Shown piece by piece: positions 1-10,232 of a DNA stretch of 64,000 bases. The notes under the pieces are model-generated. The model was not told the origin of the DNA. It saw only the letters and a program-made list of their open reading frames with translations, and ran no database searches. Made by a program: the position numbers and the translations under genes. The stretch lies in contig JAJNNQ010000009.1 in NCBI GenBank assembly GCA_027886175.1, forward strand, positions 26,277,501-26,341,500, written 5' to 3'. The stretch comes from Phylloscopus collybita. Taxonomy: Eukaryota > Chordata > Aves > Passeriformes > Phylloscopidae. Positions within the stretch are counted from its first letter, which is position 1, and the number at the start of each line of letters is the position of its first letter.

Positions 1-515
1 GATATGAGGAAGGTCAGCAGCTTGTTTTTCTTCCTGCAAAACTGACAGTCCCTAAATAAAAAGAAAATCAAAGAATGAGGAGAAAAAACTTAGTTTTAAG
101 GAAGGAGCTTGCCACTATTTTTAATACTACAATGATATCCACAGACAGATGAAGATAAATGATCTGAACATTTCATTTTTGAATTCAACCCATTTAGTTC
201 ACCACCACAAACTGTACTAACACTGTATTTAATCTCTGTGTGATTAAATAGACTTTCATTTATTGCCTGTCATGTAAGTACCTCTTGGAGAGGGCTGTAG
301 CTAGGCAAAACTGAAAATTTGAGATGTAAGTGATTTTTATAGGGCCTGCTGCATTCCTACTCTCCATTATACAACGATCCCTTATACACCAGGCAATGTG
401 TGCCAAAAGAGCAGATCAGAAGAACAGCTTTGAAAAATCCAGCATGTGCTAAACTTCAGTGTCAGCAGTTCATTGACTTGTGCACTCTAACCACGTACTT
501 TGCTTTTGTCCACAG

Positions 516-2332
516 AGGCGTCACCTGTTCCACTTAAGAAAAGTGCTTCTGAAAACACCATACTCCACTTCCAAAAACTACTAACAGAGAGAGTGCACAC
601 AGTAACAGAAGGCAAAAAGTTACTGTTTGAAAGGCTTTGTAAGCAGGAAGAAATGCAAGACCTCAACAGAACACAGCTGTATGCTGATCCATCAGCCATA
701 CAACAGGTTGGTTTCATGAACTTTCTATGAAATTAACATGCAAATAGATTCTGTCTGGTACTATGAAATGAAATATTTAAGACTGTAGGTTACCCACATG
801 AGTACATGCTTGCTTCCCTTTAATATAGTCACCTTCTGTCATTTAAGCTAAAACAAGGTGTGAGTTTCCATCATAATCCCTAACTATGAGCTTTTAGCAG
901 TGACGTCAGTTAGTCGAATAAAAAATATGATCTCTGCCTATGTATCTTGGTTCACCTACATGCCCCAATTAACAGCCTTAATTGAAAGAAAATACTACTT
1001 TAACTGATCAAAGAAAACATGTACAGCAAAAATTTCATCCCATCATATCCAATTACGATCTCCACAGCCTTCCTAACAAGTTAGTCCTCTGCAATTAACC
1101 AAACAGTTGAAGCCATAGGAGAACTTTTTGGTTAGGCAGGGCTGGTGGGGAAAACACAACTCATAACTCCTTAACCAGCATTTACCCTCCTCCTAGCCTC
1201 GCCCCCTGCTTATGCTGGTGTGGGGAAATGTCCCCCTCTGCCTGCAGCAATGTGCAGCACTGCACTGGAGAATTCAGTGAGCGAGAAAGAAAGAACACAG
1301 AATTGATGCCTATGTAGAAGGGGCAGGCATGAGTTATGGTCCCTGATCTATACTGGGACAAGGGGTCTGTAATGTCCAGTAACTCACAGAAAACATAGAA
1401 ACAGTGCAGGAAACAATGACACGCTAAGAGACAAATACCATATCATAACTGTTATTCTGCAAAATCCTACTAGCCACTACTTCATTTTGTGGTTGTGTAA
1501 GTACTTTATGGTCTGTATTACATTTGCAGGGTTTTTCTTTCAGTGTATTCCAGCAAAACAACTTTCTGGATCTCAGTTATGTTTGGGCATAGACCTACAC
1601 AGCCCAGCCAAAGCCAAGTCAGTTCTGGGCACAACTCAAGTCAAACAGTTCCTACTGCAGCAGCAAGAGCTACCAGGTTTATTTACATACAGAGGCCATA
1701 CATACTCCATCCAAGGCCCTCTTCATAAAATTTTACATAAAAATATTATTGGATATAATGAGTTATTTCCTGCTCTATGCTCAATTATTTCCTTGTCAAT
1801 TCTTTTATGAGAGACATGAAGGCAAATACTTTCCACCACGGTGGATTTAATCTGTCATTTTACTAGCATTTTTAAAACAATTCTGAGAAGTCAGAAGAGA
1901 GATCCCTAGAAAGTAATAGGTTTTCGATCATGTTAATTTATACAGTGACATGGATACACAGTTTTTTCAGTGTATGCTTATCTGTCACTTTTCACATTTT
2001 ACACTGATTTCTCAGTATAAACCTTTGGTTTGTAATACTGTCACCAAAACTACCATTTCCAACAGTACTAGTATCATCACTAAATGGTTTAAAAATCTTT
2101 CTTCTCTCTTTACAATGAGTTGGTTCAAAGGTACATCCTTGAACTTGCATTGTATTACCTGCATACAGAAGTGTTGTCTTTGGAAGGAGGACAAGGTTTG
2201 CCCCTGCCATCACAGCAGTCAGGTGTCCCTATAGAACATGCTGAGTCAGCCGAACACCTCACCATTCCCACACTAAAATCACAGGTTACTCCTTCTACAT
2301 GTGAACCAGAAAAACGTGTGACCCAGCCCTAA
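516..2332 (+). CDS. 3'-terminal exons of an unidentified protein-coding gene (partial)
   Basis: Three open segments join in phase. Exon A is 516-706: pyrimidine-rich acceptor ending CACAG, donor CAACAG|GTTGGT, ends in phase 0, and carries LLFERLCKQEEMQDLNRTQ. Exon B is 1544-1676: acceptor TTTTTCTTTCAG, donor CCAG|GTTTAT, ends in phase 1, and carries SPAKAKSVLG and a KQFLLQQQ run. Exon C is 2169-2332: acceptor CATACAG, starts with two bases completing a Glu codon, and ends in TAA. An AATAAA lies near 2873. Together they encode about 161 residues, charged and possibly helical in exon A, then Ser/Pro/Gln-rich and probably disordered. I do not recognise the family. The acceptors are good but both donors are weak, so a chance chain is possible. 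The 5' part would lie left of the window. The gene points toward PPAT exon 1, so it would converge on PPAT or be nested in PPAT intron 1. Confidence 0.45.
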
Positions 2333-4551
2333 TTCACACCAGTACATTTAAAAGTTTAGTTCAGTTACGATTTAAATTATTTGAAGTAACTGTGCTGAAA
2401 ATAATATGGGTAACTTACATGTTTTGCTCTGCCTTCTCTGTTTAATGAGCGCAAGGTCGAAATTGACTTGAAAACTCATTTCAACAAGATCCCCCTTTTC
2501 TCCATGCTATTCTGAGTAACCCAGTTCTTGCTAGATGCCCCATAGACCAGTTCATCTTACTAACCTCACACAAGACTAGCCCATCTAGTAAGAAAAAAAA
2601 ACCCTACATGGTTTTTCCGTTGAGTTGAAATAGCTCAGCAAGTTCCCAGATGTGCCAGGACTAACTCTGAACAGCTAAGAAGTTGCTGTGTTTTTGTTGC
2701 AGTGTGCCTGTCCTTTTAGAAGAAATACTAACCTGAGGGAAGCAGTTAGCACTGCAGAGATGACAAACTTCACTTTAAATTCTGCATGATGTGTAAGGAT
2801 CCAAATCTTTCCAAACCTTGCTGTCATTCAGTACAATGGCCCCAAAAAACTCCTTTATCTCCTTCCAGAAAATAATAAAAAAAGACTTTTAATTCATTAA
2901 AATCAGCAGACCTTTTAAGAATATGTACCTATTTTTAAATGCTGATATTCAGGTGAGAACAACACAAAAGCACTGAGGCAAACAACTTCCTGAATTCTTA
3001 GCAGGTCAGAGCAGAGAATTGCAGAGCACACTTGCAGTCTTTACTTGGAAATTGTCCATGTCTACACTAGGTGGTAGACATGAAGCAAGAACTGACAGAA
3101 AAAAAAGAACAGAAGTATGTTTACTTTCCAAGCAAAGGGTTTTTTTCCTCAGAAAACTTTTCAGTGAGCAGGATTTATCTGACAAACAGATGTCCAAAGA
3201 AGGTTCCTTTGTGTAGGATTCCTCTTCTATTCTGCTTTGTGACTGCAAAGCATAGCTTTCTTTTTGTAAATGTTTTGTCAGAAAGCTGTCTTCTTCCCTG
3301 CTGTTCATTTATTGTTGATCAAAGATGGCAAGACATGTCAGGTGCAAGATGGGGCATTTGGCATCATCTGGTATTTATGCACTACTCCCATTTATACAGA
3401 TAACAGTTAATTTACTTGAGACAGATCAAGTGGTATCAAGACAACCCTTCTTCACTGTGGTTGTAGTTACTATCCCACAGAACTTTTTGCTTGGAGACAA
3501 AATTACCAGGAATGCTGCACGTTTAGAATTCTGGTTGTCTAGAGCTATGATCTGTCTCCTTTGGACAGCATCCCCAGGGGTAGTTACAATGGGCTAAATA
3601 GAATGTTGCTAGGCCAAAGAATTTCTCAAAATAGTCCTTTCAGAAATAGTATTAGTTAGTCCAACTCATCCTTCCAGTGTCTTTTTATATCTACTTAAGC
3701 TTTTGCTGTGGCTTTGCTGTCTGTGATCACAGCTTTACATTTATTACAATCACACAATATTTAGTCCAGACACACTTACAGAGCAGTGACATGGAATGCG
3801 GGATACCATCTGATACGTGCTAAATGGTTATGTGCAGGGAACTATCACAGGACTTCAGTGGTTTGGGAGGAGAGCCTTTCTTAGACACAGATCAACAGAA
3901 AGGCCAGACTAAGTCATCATGTCCATGTAACTGATCCTGGGAATCTTAATATAAATTACATCATGAAAACGCTCCAGCTTAATAATCAAAACCAAGTAAT
4001 GATGGCAAGAGCATCAATCCTATAAATAACAGATATTTTTGGTCTTCTCCCTCCTCAAACATCTGCATTATTGCCAGAGGACGTTAAGATTAGTGTGAGG
4101 GCAAATCTATCTCCTCCACAGTTTGCAAATGGCAATACTGAGATTTTTGAGTTGTAGCAGATAAATGGAACTATTACCACTGTGACCTACATTAAAAAGC
4201 TTCATTCTTCTCTAAAGCACACTCATTCACTAATATGAATGGGTCACTCTTCGCATCTTTGATAGGGCTGTTATTTTGAAAAGTCCTCTGAATGCCCTTT
4301 TAGATTACTCGAGAAACTGTTTGGGCCAAAGGCTTTGAGAGTGAGCTTCAGGAAGCAGAAATGCTTGCACTAAAGGTGGATCCACAAGCACTATCTGCAT
4401 CACTGGCTTTAAAGACTCTGCCTTCAGAGTCATCCTTTGTTCCTTAGGCAGCTAGGTCTCCTTTGTGTTGGCACAAGCATCCATATGGCGAAGTGGCTAC
4501 CCAATTGATTTAAATTAAAACTAACCTAATAAAAAGCCCCTCCGAACAACC

Positions 4552-4608
<57 letters not shown>

Positions 4609-7600
4609 TGGGAATGATAATGTAAGACCTGGCAGATAGTGAAAGACAGGAGAGTTTGTATGAACTGAAGTACCCAGCCAACTGAGCAGTCCTGTGAAAA
4701 TTACTAGAGAGCTGTAAAATGCCTTAGAAAGACACGGATTACTTATCTACAAAGTGAAGTCAAAGTCAAAGTGAAGAAGAATGAACAGTCTCACTCCAGC
4801 TCTCTAGATAGGTTAATGTAATGGGAGGTCTCTTGACCACAATAAACTTAACGGCTGCCTCAGAAATGTCCTCTTGTATCTCTTGTTTGGCACCATTTCC
4901 CTCCTGGTTTTTTACTCCAAGTTCTTGCATGATCTCATTCCAGCTGCTTACTCCACATTCAGAGATAAGAGCTTAGACTGAACTACATTTTGTGACATGT
5001 ATATTGAAGAGACCTCAACTTGGTTAGAATTAAATCTGGCTTCTCTTCACTTTCCCAAAAATGAGTGTGCAGGAACCTGGACCCTGCAGATGTAAAATAA
5101 CCTAGCACATGGAAGAGCTCACCACAGCAAAAAAGGCCTTGCTCCTCTTCCCTTCATGCAGGAGCAAGCTTTGTGGAATGTAATTAAGCCAGGCTGTCAT
5201 TACCTGCAGCACACAATGTCCTAAAACTTGAACCAAGATAGAGCTAAAAGAAGGGTTTTTACATCTACATTCTGTGTCTGAAAGCACTCAGGAATGTTTT
5301 ACCAGAACATAGAGCACAAATGTTCTCGTAAAATAGCATATAGACTCAATAACTAGCTAGACAAACATCTTACACTGTACATTCCATAAGGAAATTATGT
5401 AGAAATATGACTAGTTACAAAATTTGGTATTCAGACAATTAAGACATTTAACACTGACTGCACTTCTTGCACCTGGGGAGTGAGGGATATGTTGAACTTA
5501 TAATGTGTTCTTGAGATGAAATGAAAAGATAAATGCCTTACATACCAAATTATCAGGATCATTACCTGGAGTATATCTGAATTCCTCAGAAAATTCCCAT
5601 CCTAATACTATTGCAATTTTAAGCTTTTTGAATGAAAGGTTCACAGTGTAAGTCACAATACCAATGGCTTGCTAAATAGCCTTTAAAACACCCCCCTATC
5701 TTGTATCCAAGATGTTGTATATGCAGTGTAGATAAACACTTTGATTATGCTATATGGAATGCAGGTATTTGGAGCGATGGCTAATGGGAAGCAACCAGTG
5801 ACTTTACTATATTGCAAGAGAAGTGTCTTAACTTATTTTGGTGATGATCTAGGTTCTGTTATATGGGTTTTAATAATGGACAGCAAAAGGAAAGGTATCA
5901 GCACACTGGCTAAGCTTCCACTGATAACAAGTTCATACACAGGCCCAGCTCAGACAAGGAATATTCCCTGACTTAATGGCACTTCCACCTTCATAGAAGA
6001 GGGCTTTTAAAGACTTCCTAAAAATGAGTACAAAACTGGTACATTCAGTTTTCAGTACACAGTATTACTGCCAAAAATATTTTCCAGAGAATTTTGCAAA
6101 AAGTTAACAGAAATCACACTTCCTTGAAGATTAACTTTGCAAATTTGTCCTGGTCAAGGACTCTAATGACGTCTAATAGATTTGAAATTTAGAGTAACTC
6201 CTCCTCCCTCCCCCACCGCCCCCAAGAAAATCCTCTCCTTACCAATACCCTCTGATTTTATTTTGGCATGCTGTCAGTGGATTTTGCAGTGACTTTGTTC
6301 CGTGGTTACAAAATGCAGAGATGATTTAGACCATCCACTTTTAAGCCCTGTTAATGTTGATGCCAGAGTAACATGATTTGCTTGAGCACAATTAAAAGTT
6401 TTAAACATAATGAGCATTCACTGCTAACATAGCTGTAAAATGTTCCCATGGTGTCAAGTTAAAATGATAAAATGTTCTTAGTGTGTGGAAGGCCTTCATT
6501 AGATTGTGAGTAGGAATATACCGGTCTTCATTTTAATTCACAGTTCACCATTATAAAGTTAAAGCCAATAAAAAGCTGTGTTCTAACTTCTGCAACAAAG
6601 GAGTGAGAATTTAAGCCTCAACAACTAGCAGCTGCTTTGTAATTTTTAAAACCAAAATGCAACCCCAAACAACTTTTAAAGTTGTTTTTGCTAATACCAC
6701 AATAGTGAAATTAAAAGTTTATCTTTTGTCTTTGATGACGAGCACTTGTAGGCTCCCGAGCTTCGCTTACATATACATATCAATTTTTCATGCAGAACAG
6801 TTTCAGTGAGTGAAGCAGCGAGTACTGCTCATACACACCACTGAACACATGCTTAAATATTTTGGTGGCTTGCTTCAGCTTACAGAGTTCCAATTTTTCA
6901 GCTGCAAACATCCCCACTGAAGAAAATCTCTTCAGTGCCACAGTAATACAAACGATCTACTCATTCTTGGCCATTTATCAGAAACAGCAAAGTCCTTCCC
7001 CTTGCTGCAACCAGCTGTATCAGAGCACAAAGCACAAAGAATTTATAATGCATGTTTTTGTGGCACCTAACAAATACTCTGGATTTTTACACATACAGGT
7101 AAGATTTCCAAGATCAGAACTTATAACGTTCTCTGTGGCTCAGGCATTTCAGAAATGCAGCTTGATACAATGCCATGCTTTAATATTCTGAATTTTAAAA
7201 TCTAAGACAAGGGCCAAATTCTGTAATTTGATTTATTGCACAGGACTAATTTGCATATAGAAGAACATGCGTATATCAAAGGCCAGTAATCATTACGTAA
7301 ATATCCTTACTAATTTGAAGGTGATGTCTAAGGACTGTATTTTCTAGTGGCCAGTCAAATCTCTGTTAGTCACTCAGGACTGACTTGGATGACCCATTAA
7401 TATTTACGATAACCTTTCATATTTACTTATTTTTAAAGGCCTATGGTTAAGAGACATGTCTTAGTTTTTAGCTTTAAAACCATGGGCATAATTTTGGTTA
7501 ATGCTAAACTTTAACTCTGGTTTCCAAGAGACATTCCAAAAAGTAGAAAGAAAAATAGCTGTTACCCTATTACTTCCTGAACCGGATACCAGCTCTTCTA

Positions 7601-8900
7601 CCCATCGTAATAGGAAAAATGCAAAGAGAGAAACATTAGGAAAGAAAATAGGAACATGAACATCTCAGCTATTTAACAGAATTTTACTGACTACTTGCAA
7701 AGGTATACCTAATGGAACAGACTTTCACTTTTACAGGTGCAATGTTTATGCCTGTAGGAAAGCATTCCTTAAAATTTTTGACAATTACTGAGTTAGATCA
7801 GAATCAGAGGTAGTGCATATATGTCTCTAGGTGTGTAGCTTCCTGTAGAATTTGTGAATGAAGAATTTTAATCATAGTATAATATTGCTGGGTACAGTTG
7901 TATCCTCCACAGGGGATATCCGATACGGCAAATAAAATGTATTTGTCAAGTGCCCATCAAAGAGAAAAAAAAAACCCAAAGCATATTGAAAAGTTGAAAT
8001 AAGGTTGCAATGAAAATTAAAGATAACAAGATGCAAACTAATGAAAATACATCAATCATTTTATTTCCACCTGAGATACTCCAGGCTCACTAGTGTAACT
8101 GTAAGCACAAACAAGGTAAGATTTTTTCCAGCCCCTATACAGAAAAATGATGCAAGCTAAAATGAGACTACTGTTTCATTTTACGTGAAAACCATGGCTT
8201 TGTTCCTGGGATTTTGGCTGTATCACTCACAATAAAAACATTTTTGGTGGACACTGGCAAATATATATACCTGCAGCTGAAAGAGAATTATTAGCATATG
8301 AGAATCAGTAGGGATGCAGCATTTATTTTATCAGGAAAAGTAGATGAAACTCTACTGTAATAAACAGAAAATCTCCATGTTAACGATTTCCTATTGCTGG
8401 TCCAAAAACAATTTTAGAGCAAGACTTACATGTCTGTGACCTCAGAAATACAAAGAATATATTTTATCTATTCAGTGCGTGTGTACTTACCCATGCCCAG
8501 GTTACCTAGGTAGCCCACCTACCCAGACTGTCAGGAATATGTTTATTTAGCACACTTTTTGCAGCTGTAAAGTCAAGCACAGTGAACAGGCTAAGCATGT
8601 ACTACTAAATGAGCTTGTGCGTGTGTGGCTGTGCATGTGTTCCCACAAGCAGAATATCGCTTTCTGGCACCACTGAACAATTACTGGTATATGTCAGTTC
8701 ATAACATTATTATTTTGAATACCAACCAAATGGAAGCAGAGCCCAAACTTCAGTCTCTAGCTCTGCACCCACATGGATGACAGTGAATCAGGTCTGTTGT
8801 ACACTGCCGTAGAGACGTCAGGTAGAAGTTTTATTGGATGATGATGATGACTCTAAACCACTACCGCTAGTAGGAGCCTAAAAACGCTTAAGAACTGCTC
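2333..8900. other. Non-coding stretch, probably PPAT intron 1 and/or intergenic
   Basis: AT-rich DNA with no open frame showing a recognisable domain on either strand. I looked on the minus strand for PPAT exons 2-11 (glutaminase and phosphoribosyltransferase motifs, the conserved C-terminus) and found none. Those exons therefore probably lie left of base 1 and this stretch is intronic to PPAT. It contains a 49-base T run at 4557-4605 and otherwise nothing I can name. Confidence 0.5.
4557..4605. repeat. Uninterrupted 49-base poly(T) tract
   Basis: A pure run of T on the plus strand, so poly(A) on the minus strand. The minus-strand sequence leading into it (right-hand side) is not a recognisable SINE, LINE or processed gene copy. 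It may be the tail of an old retroposed copy or a simple expansion. The exact length is likely to vary between individuals and be unreliable in assembly. Confidence 0.9.
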
Positions 8901-9040
8901 CTTTTCGGTAGCCTAGGATTGTGTGACTTACACTTTAAGGTGAGCATCTCGAGAATGCCGGCCGGGCCTCGCCGTGACTCTGGCAGGAGCTCACGGCTCG
9001 GCGTGGCTGGGACGGGACAGCAGACGCATCCCTCGACCGG

Positions 9041-9124
9041 GATGTACCCCCCTGCCACTCGGGGCTCATTCCCGCCGCCCGGGATGTACCCCCCTGCCAC
9101 CCGGGGCTCATTCCCGCCGCCCGG
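9041..9124. repeat. Two tandem copies of a 42-bp GC-rich unit
   Basis: Bases 9041-9082 and 9083-9124 are nearly identical; I see one difference (ACTCGG versus ACCCGG). Each copy runs from GATGTACCCCCCTGCCAC to CCCGCCGCCCGG. The pair lies in the CpG island just inside PPAT intron 1, about 400 bp downstream of the exon 1 donor. It is a minisatellite-like duplication of 42 bp, so the open frames across it repeat as 14-residue units. Confidence 0.9.
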
Positions 9125-9526
9125 GACGCGGCCACGCCGCCGGCTCCGCGCAGGGCGAACGCCCGGTGGCGCGGCCCCGGCAGCGAATGCGGATGCGACT
9201 CTCAGGCGAGATGCAGCCGAGGTCCAAAGGCATTCGACAGCTCTCCTTCGGCGGGACCGGCTCGGGAGGCAGGAGGCGGAGGGGTGTTCCTTGCACTTCG
9301 CCTCCGGGATGCTGCCGGGGCTCTGGGCCAGGGCGGAGCGGAAGGGACCGGTCGGGACGCTCCCCTCTCCTCCCCTGCCAGAGCGCTCCCGCCGCCGGAG
9401 ACGCGAGGCCCTCCAGGCAGCACGTGCCGCCGCAGGGCCCCGAGCAACCGCCGCGGCCCGGCCCGACACCGAGCCGCGTCCGGGCTGCCCCGTCCGGGCA
9501 CGCCTCGCCCCCCGCGCCCCTCTTAC

Positions 9527-9654
9527 CTGTGCTGCAGCCCCACCAGCCCCAGCGTGATCACATGGGGCACGTCCAGCTCCGTGGGCCAGGCGCCGGAGGC
9601 GATGCAGCCGAACACGCCGCACTCCTCCCGGATGCCCAGTTCCTCCAGCTCCAT
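9527..9654 (-). CDS. PPAT: PPAT exon 1: amidophosphoribosyltransferase, N-terminus (partial)
   Basis: PPAT (GPAT) makes phosphoribosylamine from PRPP and glutamine, the committed first step of de novo purine synthesis in the cytosol. This exon encodes 42 residues plus two bases of the next codon, starting [20 protein letters not shown] and ending GLVGLQH(R). The first 11 residues match the family propeptide. Cys12, in the ECGVFG motif, is the N-terminal nucleophile of the class II glutamine amidotransferase domain after propeptide removal. The exon ends at the donor CACAG|GTAAGA, read from the minus strand. The other exons are not visible in the window and must lie to the left. The start codon is the one conserved in vertebrate PPAT. 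It is divergent from PAICS, sharing a CpG-island promoter. The identification is very secure. Confidence 0.95.
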
Positions 9655-10232
9655 GGCGCGGGCAGCACGTGGTGGCGCGGCGGCCCCGCTCCCAGTCCCG
9701 GCCCCGCTCCAGCGGCTCCCGCGCTGCTGCCGGCGGCGCGCTCAGCCCACAACGCCGCTCCGCCCGGGAATCCCGGTGGCCCGCCGGGCGCCTCCCGCCC
9801 TCATTTACATACGGGGGGGCGACACCGCACCCCCGGCCCGCTCCACCGCCTCGCCCGGCCCCGCCTCCCCTAGATTCCACTCTGCCCGCGACCCCGCGGG
9901 GCGTACCAGGCCGAGGGGATGTTTGCCCGCGGGGTGAGGGTGCGGGAGGCCGGGGGCCGGGCGCGGCGTGGCGCCGGCATTGGCCGGGCAGAGGGCCGGG
10001 GCTGTGTTTGCACGGGACGGGGGTGGTGATGCTGCCGTCCGGGGTTCGCTCAGGGGGCTCGGCGGGGCCGCCCCGCGGCGTAGGGCGGCGATTGGCGGGC
10101 GGCGTCGCTGCCCGCTGCCCGGGCTGCCCGCCCCTTCCGCCGGCCCCTTCTTACCCCGGCGGCCGAGCCCTGCGGCGTGCGCTCAGGCTCTCTCCTGTGC
10201 CCTAGGTGTCCGCGCCCGCTCCCGCCGCAGCC

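Noticed and set aside
1543..1728. Alternative frame at 1543 giving a Ser/Gln-rich peptide that resembled a transcription factor
   Set aside because: Its phase does not fit the neighbouring exons, whereas the frame starting at 1544 joins both in phase.
2400..9500. Searched the minus strand for PPAT exons 2-11
   Set aside because: No glutaminase or phosphoribosyltransferase motif was found; the exons are probably outside the window.
8888..9880. Long open frames on both strands in the CpG island (up to about 330 codons)
   Set aside because: GC-rich DNA lacks stop codons; the frames overlap each other and the verified PPAT exon 1, and their Arg/Gly/Pro/Ala-rich translations have no domain.
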